In this document: positions 9,173-17,469 of the stretch, in pieces
How the letters are laid out: every line of letters starts with the position of its first letter
Position numbering within the stretch: position 1 is the first letter of the stretch
DNA from: Candidatus Zixiibacteriota bacterium
Lineage (GTDB): Bacteria > Zixibacteria > MSB-5A5 > GN15 > FEB-12
Reading direction: 5' to 3'
DNA length: 47,700 nucleotides
Assembly: GCA_020346225.1 (NCBI GenBank)
Contig: CP070777.1
Location: 2,689,172 to 2,736,871 of the forward strand
Notes under the pieces: model-generated
Database searches by the model: none
The model's input: the letters and a program-made list of their open reading frames with translations, nothing else
Told to the model about the DNA's origin: nothing
Translations under genes and position numbers: made by a program

Positions 9173-10171
9173 ATGAAGTATAAAGTAGTATTGTTGACAC
9201 TGGTTCTCCTCGCGGTAGGCCTGACGACGGTTTACGCGGGTAGTGACCGCAGAATCGGAACGGCGGGAGCGCAGGAGCTCCTCATACCAATTGGTTCCCG
9301 GGGTACGGCCATGGGCGGTGCCGTGATCGCTGATTCTTACGGTCTTGAAGCGGTCTACTGGAACCCGGCCGGCCTGGCGTCACTTGAGGGAACCGAGGCT
9401 ATGTTCAGTCACCTGCCGTATATTGCCGATATCAACGTCAATTTCGGCGGCGTCGGTACCACCATTGAAGGTTTCGGTACCGTAGCGGCGGCTGCCAAGG
9501 TTGTCGACATCGGTGATATCGAGGAAACCACCGAAGATGATCCGGAAGGAACCGGCTCGATACACAGCCCGACGCTGGCGGTAGTGGGCGTGACTTATGC
9601 CCGCAACCTGACAGCTCAGGTTCAGTTCGGTGCCACGGCGAACTTCATCAGTGAGAGAATCTTCGACGTTTCCGCCAGTGGTGTCGCCTTCGACTTCGGC
9701 GTCACCTACACACCCAACTGGCGGGGAATTACCCTGGGCATTGTCATGAAGAATTATGGCCCGGATATGAAATTCAGCGGCTCCGGCTTCCAGCGCACCT
9801 ATGAGGTCGCCGGGCAGCGCCGCGTGTTTCTGAGCCCGGCTCCGTTCGAGCTCCCGGCCAATATCAGCATCGGCATGTCCTGGAACTTCCTGAATCAGGG
9901 TTACAGTAGCGCCACCCTGGGTGGGAATTTCCGCTCCAATAACCATTCCAACGACTTCTGGCAAGGCGGCGTTGAGTATGCTTATAACGAGCGGTATTTC
10001 CTCCGCGGCGGCTACGTGTACTCTGAGCAGACCGACTTCATCTATGGCGCCTCCTTTGGCGGCGGTGTCATGTTTGAATTCGGCGAGACCCAGCTTACCA
10101 TTGAGTACGCCTGGACCGAAACCGAGACCTTTGACGATAACCAGTACTTTACCGTCAGGTTCGGCTTCTAA
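9173..10171 (+). CDS. PorV/PorQ-family outer-membrane beta-barrel protein
   Basis: The 332-residue product has a signal peptide (~1-22, ending TTVYA) and the family hallmark IPIGSRGTAMGGAVIADSYG followed by EAVYWNPAGLA. Alternating amphipathic strands continue to the terminal aromatic residue (YFTVRFGF). PorV/PorQ proteins are outer-membrane barrels of the FadL fold. In Bacteroidetes PorV shuttles type IX secretion substrates to the attachment machinery. It is the third gene of the operon, 20 bases after the large sorting-domain protein, with AAGGAT upstream of the ATG. This placement fits a role in exporting or anchoring that neighbour, which is inference. No other type IX secretion genes lie in the window. 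Confidence 0.85.
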   Translation: MKYKVVLLTLVLLAVGLTTVYAGSDRRIGTAGAQELLIPIGSRGTAMGGAVIADSYGLEAVYWNPAGLASLEGTEAMFSHLPYIADINVNFGGVGTTIEGFGTVAAAAKVVDIGDIEETTEDDPEGTGSIHSPTLAVVGVTYARNLTAQVQFGATANFISERIFDVSASGVAFDFGVTYTPNWRGITLGIVMKNYGPDMKFSGSGFQRTYEVAGQRRVFLSPAPFELPANISIGMSWNFLNQGYSSATLGGNFRSNNHSNDFWQGGVEYAYNERYFLRGGYVYSEQTDFIYGASFGGGVMFEFGETQLTIEYAWTETETFDDNQYFTVRFGF

Positions 10172-10195
10172 ACTGACGGAGAACGGTTAAGCAAA

Positions 10196-10224
10196 AAGCC
10201 GGGTACCTTTTGGGTACCCGGCTT
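10196..10224. terminator. Shared hairpin terminator between convergent porV-like and ugd genes
   Basis: A perfect 12-bp inverted repeat, AAGCCGGGTACC (10196-10207) and GGTACCCGGCTT (10213-10224), closes a 5-base loop. On the minus strand it continues into a T run (complement of the A run 10193-10197), so it is a good terminator for ugd. It can also stop the plus-strand operon ending at 10171, though the plus-strand tail is less U-rich. Confidence 0.8.
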
Positions 10225-10256
10225 CATTATTGCAGTCGGTTCCGCCACTCGGCCGC

Positions 10257-11558
10257 TCACGGTCGGCCGGTACACAGATAAGTGTAGCCCAGCTTTCTGA
10301 TCTGGGCGGGGCTATATATATTGCGCGTATCGAAGATCTTGGGTTGCCGCAGCTTCGGTTTGAGACGCTCGAAGTCGATGTCGCGAAACTCGTTCCACTC
10401 CGTGGCGATTATCACCAGGTCGGCACCCGCCGCGGCCAACTCGTAGCTGTCGCAGTACCTTATGTCGGGAAGCTCCTTGCGGGCCTCGTCCATGGCCGCC
10501 GGATCATAGGCCTGCACCGCCGCCCCCTCCTCCAAAAGCCGCCGGGCAACGTACATGGCCGGAGCCTCGCGGATATCGTCGGTGCCCGGTTTGAACGACA
10601 GGCCGAGCAGACAAACGACCTTGTCCGAAAGTCCGTCCAGAAGCTTCCGGGATTTCTCGAGGACTATCTCCTTCTGACACTCATTGACGGCCAGTACCGC
10701 TTTGCCGATTTTGAAATCATGACCGTTCTGCTCGGCCGTGGAAACGAGAGAGCGAATATCCTTGGGAAAGCAGGAACCGCCGAAGCCAGGGCCGGGATGC
10801 AGGAATTTCGGGCCGATTCTCTTATCCATTCCAACCCCAACGGCCACATCGTACACATCCGCACCCACCTGCTCGCAGATATTGGCGATCTCGTTGACAA
10901 AGGAAACCTTAAGTGCCAGCATCGTGTTGGAGGCGTACTTTATCATTTCTGCCGATTCGTTGCTGGTGACAACCACGGGTGTCTCCAGAAGATACAGGGG
11001 GCGGTAGATGTCTTTCACGATGGCCAGCGCTCTCTCCGAGTTGGCCCCGATCACCACCCGGTCGGGCCTGAGAAAATCGTTGACAGCGGCCCCTTCCCGC
11101 AGGAATTCCGGATTCGAGACAATGTCAAAGTCGACGTTGTCCCGACAGGTGTCCCTGACCAGTTTCTCGATTTCTCGGGACGTGCCGACCGGAACCGTGC
11201 TCTTGATCACAATGACCTTGTAGTCGTCCATGGCCGCGGCGATGGCCTGGCTTGCCTCTCTTACCTGGGTAAGATTGGCGCTGCCGTCGTCGTCTTCCGG
11301 GGTGCCCACGCCGACAAATATTACCAGCGACCGTTTGACGGCCCCGGCCAGATCAGTCGAGAAATGGAGTCGGCCCAGATCCATGTTGCGACGGACGAGC
11401 TCGCTCAGGCCGATTTCGTAGATGGGAACGCGGCCCGCTTTAAGACTCTCTATTTTGGATTCATCCCGGTCGACGCAAATAACGTTCATCCCGAAATCCG
11501 CCAGGCATGTTCCTGCCACCAGACCCACGTAACCGGTTCCGATCACACAGATATTCAT
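10257..11558 (-). CDS. ugd: UDP-glucose 6-dehydrogenase
   Basis: This cytoplasmic enzyme oxidises UDP-glucose twice with NAD+ to UDP-glucuronate, a precursor of acidic surface polysaccharides. From the chosen start the protein has 433 residues. It shows the N-terminal Rossmann motif MNICVIGTGYVGLV, the TVPVGT segment (~121-126), the NPEFLREGAA block, and the catalytic Cys ~263 in GPGFGGSCFPKD. A C-terminal domain (LGLSFKPGTDDIREAP) follows. The frame is open to 11600, but the family N-terminus and an AGGGAT-type ribosome site put the ATG at 11558. It is the last gene on the minus strand before the shared terminator and lies 376 bases downstream of the NadE-like gene. Confidence 0.93.
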   Translation of the reverse strand: MNICVIGTGYVGLVAGTCLADFGMNVICVDRDESKIESLKAGRVPIYEIGLSELVRRNMDLGRLHFSTDLAGAVKRSLVIFVGVGTPEDDDGSANLTQVREASQAIAAAMDDYKVIVIKSTVPVGTSREIEKLVRDTCRDNVDFDIVSNPEFLREGAAVNDFLRPDRVVIGANSERALAIVKDIYRPLYLLETPVVVTSNESAEMIKYASNTMLALKVSFVNEIANICEQVGADVYDVAVGVGMDKRIGPKFLHPGPGFGGSCFPKDIRSLVSTAEQNGHDFKIGKAVLAVNECQKEIVLEKSRKLLDGLSDKVVCLLGLSFKPGTDDIREAPAMYVARRLLEEGAAVQAYDPAAMDEARKELPDIRYCDSYELAAAGADLVIIATEWNEFRDIDFERLKPKLRQPKIFDTRNIYSPAQIRKLGYTYLCTGRP

Positions 11559-11934
11559 ACTCTTATCCCTTGCTGCTCCAGGCAACGGTTCACGAATCAT
11601 TCAAAAGCCTGTTCTATGCCGCTTTACGCGGCGCGGGCCGTCGGCCTCTATGCCGGATGACCGGGCTGCGGAACACGCTGACACAGAACTCAGCCAGAAA
11701 AAGCAGATTGGCTGGTTGTAAAGCGATGATACCGCGATCATCCGTGTCGAGAATGCATCGAGACATAACGTCCTGCCGCAAAACTGTCTCCAATTAGGCC
11801 TGCCGGGGGGTATATGTCAAGCAATATGCGGGGTATGAATAATTGTCAGGACGTGCCAGTCCGACCGCGGCGGGCACCGGCCGATTAGAAACAAGCTCCG
11901 GGGCAAATCGGTGGCCCGTTAAGTGTTGGGGGCA
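11559..11934. other. Non-coding gap between ugd and the NadE-like gene
   Basis: No credible gene is visible. It should contain the ugd promoter region and the end of the NadE-module transcript. A short dyad, GATGAT-accgcg-ATCATC, lies at 11725-11742, about 170 bases upstream of ugd. I found no convincing promoter boxes or terminator. Confidence 0.4.
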
Positions 11935-12924
11935 TTACCGGTGATACCGGGTCCAGTCACGCTCGAGGGCGTAGGGAAGCTGTCTGATATGCTCGGTGCT
12001 GGCGTGCTTGGAGTCGAAATCGCGGTAAACCCGGTCGATCTGCTCGTCTGTCAGCGCCAATTCGCCGGCCACCGCCGATTTATCGACCTTGTATTCCCAG
12101 GCGTAAAGCAGCGGGTCCAGCAGCTCGAACGGCAAACAGAAGTAGAAATCTTTGTCCGAAACTGTCAGGCTGAACGTATCCGGTGTCGGGGTTCGCTCGA
12201 TTATCTCCGCGGGAAGCGCAAGATGACGACCAATTTCGTAGATCTGAGTCTTGTACAGATGTGAAATGCACTCAATGTCGGTGCCGCCGTCGCCGAACTT
12301 GCAGAAATCACCCAGCAGGAATTCTGTCTTGTTGGTGGTGCCGGCCACGAGGTAGTTCATCTGTTCCCCCCAGAAGTACAGGGAAATCATGCGGGAGCGA
12401 ATCTTGACATTGGCGGAAGCGGTTATGGCCAGAAACTGTTGCTTGGCCAGCCTCTTCTCCTTGATGTTCCCCCGGCTGTCCTGGATGCGCAGGGTGTAAT
12501 AGTTGTAGCGATCCAGATCCAGAAGATTCTGGGGCAGGTGTATATTGAACTTGTAGGTCTCGTCGTATTCGGGGAAGATACCCTTGATGACCTGGTCCCT
12601 GACCTGGTAGGCCTTATGACTGGCAACGGCGTCGGACAATTCCACCGTCCGGGAGTCGATGCCCAGTCTGTCGATGACTTTGCGCGCAAACTCCGCCGAC
12701 TGCGGGTTGGATTCCTTCTCGGGCAGGATCAGGCCAAACACCCGGTCTTTACCCACGGCCTCCACGGCAAGCGCCGCCACCACCGCCGAGTCAATTCCGC
12801 CACTGACGCCGACAATGATACCGTCGCGCTTGGGCGTGCCTTTCATTTGCGATGCCATGAACTCCTGGACGATAGCGCTCTCGTGCGCAGGATCGATTCT
12901 AAGGGCTTCTTTTATCGAAGCCAT
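11935..12924 (-). CDS. Divergent NadE-type ATP pyrophosphatase (NAD synthase family), copy 1
   Basis: The 329-residue protein has the PP-loop SGGIDS (residues 41-46) of the NadE/GuaA N-type ATP pyrophosphatases and the NadE landmarks VAGTTNKTEF and KFGDGGTDIE. It lacks a nitrilase-type glutaminase domain, so any ammonia ligase activity would use free ammonia. Two features set it apart from housekeeping NAD synthase. An insertion (~110-160, with FPEYDETYKFNIHLPQNL) precedes the central helices, and the usual SADLWxGQTDE segment is replaced by TPDTFSLTVSDKDF. The ATG has AAGGA at 12933-12937. It is the last gene of a module with an acyl-AMP ligase, a carrier protein and a second copy. It may amidate a carboxylate other than deamido-NAD; a true NAD synthase cannot be excluded. 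Confidence 0.8.
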   Translation of the reverse strand: MASIKEALRIDPAHESAIVQEFMASQMKGTPKRDGIIVGVSGGIDSAVVAALAVEAVGKDRVFGLILPEKESNPQSAEFARKVIDRLGIDSRTVELSDAVASHKAYQVRDQVIKGIFPEYDETYKFNIHLPQNLLDLDRYNYYTLRIQDSRGNIKEKRLAKQQFLAITASANVKIRSRMISLYFWGEQMNYLVAGTTNKTEFLLGDFCKFGDGGTDIECISHLYKTQIYEIGRHLALPAEIIERTPTPDTFSLTVSDKDFYFCLPFELLDPLLYAWEYKVDKSAVAGELALTDEQIDRVYRDFDSKHASTEHIRQLPYALERDWTRYHR

Positions 12925-12950
12925 AACAGTATTCCTTCCATCTTTATTTT

Positions 12951-14501
12951 TTACTGGCCATTTCTCAATTTCAGCTTATCGATTTTGCCCGAAAGCTGCT
13001 TTGGCAGTGACTTTCGAAATTCGATATGCTTGGGCACCTTGTGGGCCGCCAGGCGCGTCCGACAGTGGTTCGCCAGCTCCCGCTGGTCGGCCGGCGAATC
13101 GGCTTTGACCACTACCACCGCTTTGATGGCTTCTCCCAGCACCGGGTCGTCCACGCCGAAAACGGCCACTTCGACGACCCTGTCGCACTCCAGAAGACAC
13201 TCCTCGATTTCCTTGACGCTCACCCGGTTACCGCCGGTCTTTATTATTTCTTTCTTGCGGCCGACGACATAGAAATAGCCCTCATCGTCTCTTTTGGCCA
13301 AATCGCCGGTATAAAGACGGCCGTTTCGCAGGACCCCGTTTTCCTCCCCGGATTGATTCCAATATCCGAGCATGACGTTGGGGCCGGTCACGACGATTTC
13401 ACCCACCTCCCCAACCGACACTTCCCGGTCTTGCTCATCGACAACGGATACGCCGACTCCGGGCACCGGGATGCCGATCGAACCCAGCTTATCCTTGAGC
13501 CGCTCGGGAGGCAGGTAGGTGACCCGCGGCGCGGCCTCGGTCTGACCGTACATTATGAATATCTGTTTTTGCGGAAACGCTGCCATTAGTTTCCTGATCA
13601 CTTCCGGCGCCATGGCACCGCCGGCCTGCGTGAAGTAACGCAGCGAGGTAAACCTGCGTTTGGCGAAGGTCGAATTGGCCAAAAGGATCATGAAATTGGA
13701 GGGAACGCCGGAAAAACCCGTCACCTGCTGCTTTTCCATTTCATCCAGCACGACCTCGGGGTACAGGAAACGATTGTCTATAACCAGCCGGCCACCGACA
13801 GCGATGTGAGTCAGCAGCAGTGAATTGCCATAGATGTAGTAGAAGGGAAGAATAACCATAACGGCGTCGTCAGGGGTGAGCCTCAGATACTCCACCGTCG
13901 CCGCCGTGTTGGAAACCAGGTTGCGATGGGAAAGCATTACCCCTTTGGGTCGGCCGGTGCTGCCAGAGGTGTAGAATATGGCCGCCAGATTATCGATGTC
14001 GGATTCCTCGCCATCGAGCTCCTCGGCCCTCGCGGCCGCCGGACGGTAATTCTCGCTTTCGGCGATTCCCGCCACTGTTTCGAAGGTGACGTCTCCGGGC
14101 AGTTCTTCCAGGGGTTTGTCGGCAATGACATGTTTCACAGGCGAGTCCGCCCCCATGATCTGCGGCATCAACTTCCTGAATCTAAAGCCGACGATGAGAG
14201 CCCGGGCGCCGCAGTCGCCGATGACGAACCGCAGGCTACCGGCGTCGAGAGAGGTATCCAGGGGCACGGCTACATGTCCCGCCGCGAAGATGCCCCAGAA
14301 TGCCATCACGTATTCGATGGAATTTTCCATCAGGAGCGCTATCCGGGAGCCTTCGCCAAGCCGTAGATTTCTCAAATACCCGGCCACCGCCGCCGACGCC
14401 TGTTGCAGCTGTTCAAAGGTGATCTGGCGATCGTGGTGGGTAACCGCCACCCGATTCGGATGCATCCTGGAACTCTGAGCCAGTAAATCGTGTACTTTCA
14501 T
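12951..14501 (-). CDS. Acyl-AMP ligase / acyl-CoA synthetase-like adenylating enzyme
   Basis: This 516-residue member of the ANL superfamily activates a carboxylate as an acyl-adenylate and would pass it to a thiol. Visible motifs are the phosphate-binding loop YTSGSTGRPKG (~177-187), the MYGQTEAAP motif, the YTGDLA hinge region, and the C-terminal catalytic Lys in SGKIDK (~506). The gene directly follows an acyl carrier protein gene (45 bases between them), so loading of that carrier is the likely role. Related ligase plus carrier pairs occur in exosortase/exopolysaccharide clusters. The substrate is not readable from the sequence. It is co-directional with the flanking NadE-like genes. Confidence 0.88.
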   Translation of the reverse strand: MKVHDLLAQSSRMHPNRVAVTHHDRQITFEQLQQASAAVAGYLRNLRLGEGSRIALLMENSIEYVMAFWGIFAAGHVAVPLDTSLDAGSLRFVIGDCGARALIVGFRFRKLMPQIMGADSPVKHVIADKPLEELPGDVTFETVAGIAESENYRPAAARAEELDGEESDIDNLAAIFYTSGSTGRPKGVMLSHRNLVSNTAATVEYLRLTPDDAVMVILPFYYIYGNSLLLTHIAVGGRLVIDNRFLYPEVVLDEMEKQQVTGFSGVPSNFMILLANSTFAKRRFTSLRYFTQAGGAMAPEVIRKLMAAFPQKQIFIMYGQTEAAPRVTYLPPERLKDKLGSIGIPVPGVGVSVVDEQDREVSVGEVGEIVVTGPNVMLGYWNQSGEENGVLRNGRLYTGDLAKRDDEGYFYVVGRKKEIIKTGGNRVSVKEIEECLLECDRVVEVAVFGVDDPVLGEAIKAVVVVKADSPADQRELANHCRTRLAAHKVPKHIEFRKSLPKQLSGKIDKLKLRNGQ

Positions 14502-14546
14502 CGCTTGGTATGACCTTGATAGGGCCGAACCGCACCCGAAAAACCG

Positions 14547-14798
14547 CTACCCGGTCTTTCGCGATACGAAGTTGACCAGGTTATCGATAGAGTCCAGGTT
14601 CGACGGGGTCATCTCGTCATCCTCGATGGTGATGCTGAACTCCTGCTCCACGAATGAGGCCAGCTCCAGAACACCGGTGGAGTCGATAATCCCACTCTGC
14701 ATGAAGGACTCGGAGTCACTCAGATTCTCATCGCCGACCATAAACGTGGCGACGATGAAGTCTTTCAGTTTCTTTCTCGTCGTGTCATTCTCAGCCAT
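14547..14798 (-). CDS. Acyl carrier protein
   Basis: The 83-residue acidic protein has the length and four-helix pattern of an acyl carrier protein. The phosphopantetheine attachment site is Ser ~40 in GIIDSTGVLEL (family pattern DS), and the acidic helix VEQEFSITIEDDEM follows. It lies between the AMP ligase (downstream) and a NadE-like gene (upstream, 92-base gap), so it probably carries the acyl group activated by the ligase. It is a dedicated carrier rather than the fatty-acid AcpP, judging by its neighbours and the DSTG rather than DSLD motif. Confidence 0.9.
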   Translation of the reverse strand: MAENDTTRKKLKDFIVATFMVGDENLSDSESFMQSGIIDSTGVLELASFVEQEFSITIEDDEMTPSNLDSIDNLVNFVSRKTG

Positions 14799-14890
14799 AG
14801 TTAAAATCAGCCCTATATGATTTTGTTTTTGTTCGTTACGTGTATTTCTCGGTCCGCCGGCCGTGACCCGGTTTTATAGGCTCGCTCCCG

Positions 14891-15853
14891 TCAGATCTCC
14901 AGCGGCGGTATGCGCAAAAACTCGGTAGCGTCGATCTTTCGTTGGATGTTCTTATATGCCCGCACCACCTGATCCGGCGTCAGATCGAGAACTCCGGCGG
15001 CCACCTCGGGTGCCACGCCGTTTTCCATGGCATACCAGAGAATGTCCATGCGGTAGAAATCGAGACCGAAAAAGAACTCCTCCTGGGTTGACCCGGCGCT
15101 GTACGTGTCCGTGGTCGGCACCCGGCCGATGATCTCCGGCGGCACGCCGAGGGCCTCGGCCAGCTGGAACACCTGTACCTTAAACAAATGGGCGATCGGT
15201 TTCAGGTCGGCCCCGCCGTCCCCGTATTTCACGAAGAAGCCCTGCCAGTGCTCGTCCTTGTTGCCGGTGCCGGCGACGGCATAGTTTCGTTTCTCGGCGT
15301 GGTAGTACAGCGTCGTCATCCTGAGCCGCTGCTTGTAATTCGAGGCCGCCACTATTTGAAGATAGGCTTCAACCGGCAGGCGCTTCGTCCTTACCTCTCC
15401 GTCCGGACTTTCGACCGTCAGATTGAAAAAATTGAATGTTTCTTTATCGAGGATGTTGGTCGGAATGGTGATCTTGTTCTTGAAACCGGGTCCGTACTCG
15501 GGGAATACCTGTTTGATGGCGTCGTCGCGGCGACGGTAACAGCCGAGGCCTTCCAACCCGTTCGAAATATCTTCTACTGCCGTCTGGATGCCAAAGTGGT
15601 CGGCCAGCTTCCGGGCCAGGGTGAGGCTGTCCGGTGAGGAGTCCCTCTCCGGCATCATGACGCCGAGCACCCGATCCGGACCCAGCGCCCTGGCACAGAG
15701 GGCCAGTACAACCGACGAATCTATGCCGCCCGAGATGCCGACGACGGCGCCGCTCTTGCGCAGCGTCCGGCGAATCTGCAGGCGAATAGTCTCGGTCAGT
15801 TCGTCGCAGACTTTCGCCCCGTCTATTTTCAGACTGTCCTTATGGAACTTCAA
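14891..15853 (-). CDS. Divergent NadE-type ATP pyrophosphatase (NAD synthase family), copy 2
   Basis: I place the start at a TTG (15853) preceded by GGGGG at 15861-15865, giving 320 residues. Then the PP-loop SGGIDS falls at residues 41-46, exactly as in copy 1, and the overlap with the upstream gene disappears; the frame itself is open to 15979. Like copy 1 it keeps VAGTGNKDE and KYGDGGADL, has no glutaminase domain, and carries an insertion (FPEYGPGFKNKITIPTNIL) absent from ordinary NadE. In place of the SADLWxGQTDE segment it reads TTDTYSAGSTQEEF. The two copies are clearly paralogous but far from identical. It is probably an ammonia-dependent amide ligase acting with the neighbouring carrier and ligase; which copy, if either, makes NAD is open. 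Confidence 0.78.
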   Translation of the reverse strand: MKFHKDSLKIDGAKVCDELTETIRLQIRRTLRKSGAVVGISGGIDSSVVLALCARALGPDRVLGVMMPERDSSPDSLTLARKLADHFGIQTAVEDISNGLEGLGCYRRRDDAIKQVFPEYGPGFKNKITIPTNILDKETFNFFNLTVESPDGEVRTKRLPVEAYLQIVAASNYKQRLRMTTLYYHAEKRNYAVAGTGNKDEHWQGFFVKYGDGGADLKPIAHLFKVQVFQLAEALGVPPEIIGRVPTTDTYSAGSTQEEFFFGLDFYRMDILWYAMENGVAPEVAAGVLDLTPDQVVRAYKNIQRKIDATEFLRIPPLEI

Positions 15854-15932
15854 CTGCGATCCCCCAATGTATTGAACTCTGCCCTGCGTTTTCGGGTGCC
15901 GTCCGGAAGGAACCGGCCCCCGGGTCAAAGTC

Positions 15933-17021
15933 CTATTTAAGTAACAACATTTTCCGCGTAAACTCAAACCTCTCGGCATTCATCCGGCAGAAATACACAC
16001 CGCTGGCCACTTCATGGTTTGAGCCGTCCCTGCCGTCCCAGACAACATAATGTGTGCCGGCCGCCCGGCTGCCATCGACAAGCGTCGCCACTCTTTCGCC
16101 TTTTACGTTGTACACCGCTACCGATACGTCGGCGCGGAAAGGCAGCCGGAATTCGATTGTCGTACTGGGGTTAAACGGGTTAGGACGATTCTGCCGCAGA
16201 GCGAACCCGTCCGGAAGCTCCGTGGGGTCCCCGTCCCCAATGTCGGTGGTGCCGGCCCACCCGAAAATACGCGCCATCAGCCACCAGAAAGCCTTGCCCT
16301 TCTGGTAGCAATTGAAACAATGAGAGTGAGCGCAGTAGGAGCAGGCGGGGCAGTCGTGTATTGAGCACCAGGGGTCACACCACTCACAGGCATCGGAAGC
16401 ATCCGGGTAATAGTTGCCGTCGGGGTCAAAGCTCTCGATATCCGCAAAGTCATACAAGACCTTGTCGTTCGCCGTGCAGTATTCCCTGATCCGATTATTG
16501 TTGGCGTAAAGCGTGCCGCTCACGCCGGTGCCGTCGAGATGCCCGGTCATGTAAACGAATGTGACCGAGGCATAGTCCGCCTCAAGCGCGCTCATGGCGT
16601 CCAGATAGACCTGCGTATCGTCCGCGTCGTTTACCGAACAGCCGCCGCACCATGACCATATCACCAGATTACAGTCGGTGTGAGCATCGAGATAGTCCCG
16701 GGTCGGCTGCACCCAGCCGATATAGCCGTCGTCACCCAGATCATCGTCGAACTCGAAGACCTCCGGAGGCTGATAAAGGGCGTCCTCTGATTCCAACATG
16801 CTCAGGCCGGTCATGAGTTGGCTGCCGTGGGAGGTATGGCCGAAGAAGGGGTGACAGTCGGCCTGGATGCGATTTAGGGTCTTGGAAGGTATCAAATCGA
16901 ACTCGATTGCGGCAGCGTGATCGGCGACAATGGCCTCCGACCGGGCGGCACGCGGCCATGCGAACGCCGCAACCAGCAACAACGAAAGGATGAACGTGAT
17001 GGTGCTGTATCGGTGAAACAT
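15933..17021 (-). CDS. Exported Cys-rich protein with C-terminal sorting domain, function unknown
   Basis: The 362-residue product has a signal peptide (~1-28) and a FlgD/Por-type C-terminal sorting domain in the last ~90 residues (LRQNRPNPFNPSTTIEF, VAVYNVKGERVATLVDG, ASGVYFCRM, KMLLLK). The middle part contains HTSHGSQLMTG (~63-73), a WSWCGGCS segment and MTGHLDG, which may belong to a hydrolase-like fold I cannot name. Between about residues 225 and 260 eight Cys fall in ~30 residues (pattern CxxCxxxCxxxxCxxCxxCxxxxCxxC). GAGGGG lies upstream of its ATG. It precedes the NadE/ligase/carrier module on the same strand with a 79-base gap, so it may share the transcript. Confidence 0.75.
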   Translation of the reverse strand: MFHRYSTITFILSLLLVAAFAWPRAARSEAIVADHAAAIEFDLIPSKTLNRIQADCHPFFGHTSHGSQLMTGLSMLESEDALYQPPEVFEFDDDLGDDGYIGWVQPTRDYLDAHTDCNLVIWSWCGGCSVNDADDTQVYLDAMSALEADYASVTFVYMTGHLDGTGVSGTLYANNNRIREYCTANDKVLYDFADIESFDPDGNYYPDASDACEWCDPWCSIHDCPACSYCAHSHCFNCYQKGKAFWWLMARIFGWAGTTDIGDGDPTELPDGFALRQNRPNPFNPSTTIEFRLPFRADVSVAVYNVKGERVATLVDGSRAAGTHYVVWDGRDGSNHEVASGVYFCRMNAERFEFTRKMLLLK

Positions 17022-17310
17022 TGTCGCTTTGCCCCTCTTTAAAGCCGGTTCATACGTGTCTGTTATAAGATGTCGGTCAAATTGCGCGTATTATTAGGCA
17101 AAGACAATGCCCGGTTACTCAGACGCGCGCCCTTGTATTTTATTGATACTGCTTATTCCGTATTGCCGCGCCGCCGGCGGAGTCAAACCATCCGGCCGGC
17201 AACGCTGCTGTTAAAAACAGCAAGTCTCACCACATTGTTCCTGAGTGACTTTTTTTCGACAACTACGGCAGGTTCTCCCACCTGGTCTCAATCGCCTCGG
17301 CGAACACCCA

Positions 17311-17469
17311 TTAAAAGAGAGCATAGATGAACGGCGCCAGGGCTGAACTCTCACCGGCGGCCAGAAGCGCTCCCAGCATCACCATGAAAATCACGACCGG
17401 AGCCAGCCACCACTTCTTACGTTGTTTCAGAAATGCGAAGAACTCCTTCGCTATTGCCAGCTTGCCCAC
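17311..17469 (-). CDS. DUF5989-family small membrane protein
   Basis: I place the start at GTG 17469, which has a perfect AAGGAGG (17479-17485) 9 bases upstream; the frame is open to an ATG at 17556, but that would give an atypical N-terminus. The 52-residue product has a basic amphipathic N-terminus (KEFFAFLKQRKKWW), one membrane helix and the conserved end ESSALAPFIYALF. These small proteins typically accompany NodU-type carbamoyltransferases and SxtJ proteins, as here. Its first 53 bases, including the start codon, overlap the 3' end of the upstream SGNH-hydrolase gene. Its role is unknown; a membrane adaptor is plausible. Confidence 0.85.
   Translation of the reverse strand: MGKLAIAKEFFAFLKQRKKWWLAPVVIFMVMLGALLAAGESSALAPFIYALF

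Noticed and set aside
7401-9200. A 599-codon open frame on the minus strand opposite the large exported protein
   Set aside because: It is the antisense shadow of a GC-rich gene: Arg/Gly/Val-rich, no domain, no ribosome site, and the plus-strand frame has a signal peptide and a clear C-terminal domain.
10230-11660. A 476-codon plus-strand frame opposite ugd
   Set aside because: The minus strand encodes an unmistakable UDP-glucose dehydrogenase; the plus-strand product has no family features.
11725-11742. Dyad GATGAT-accgcg-ATCATC upstream of ugd
   Set aside because: Six-base arms with a six-base spacer are expected by chance in a window of this size, and it is far from the ugd start without promoter boxes nearby.
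11935-15853. The NadE-like proteins as LarE, the PP-loop enzyme that matures the LarA cofactor
   Set aside because: Both carry NadE landmarks (GT.NK.E and K.GDGG.D), which point to the NadE family rather than LarE, so they cannot be used as evidence for local cofactor synthesis.
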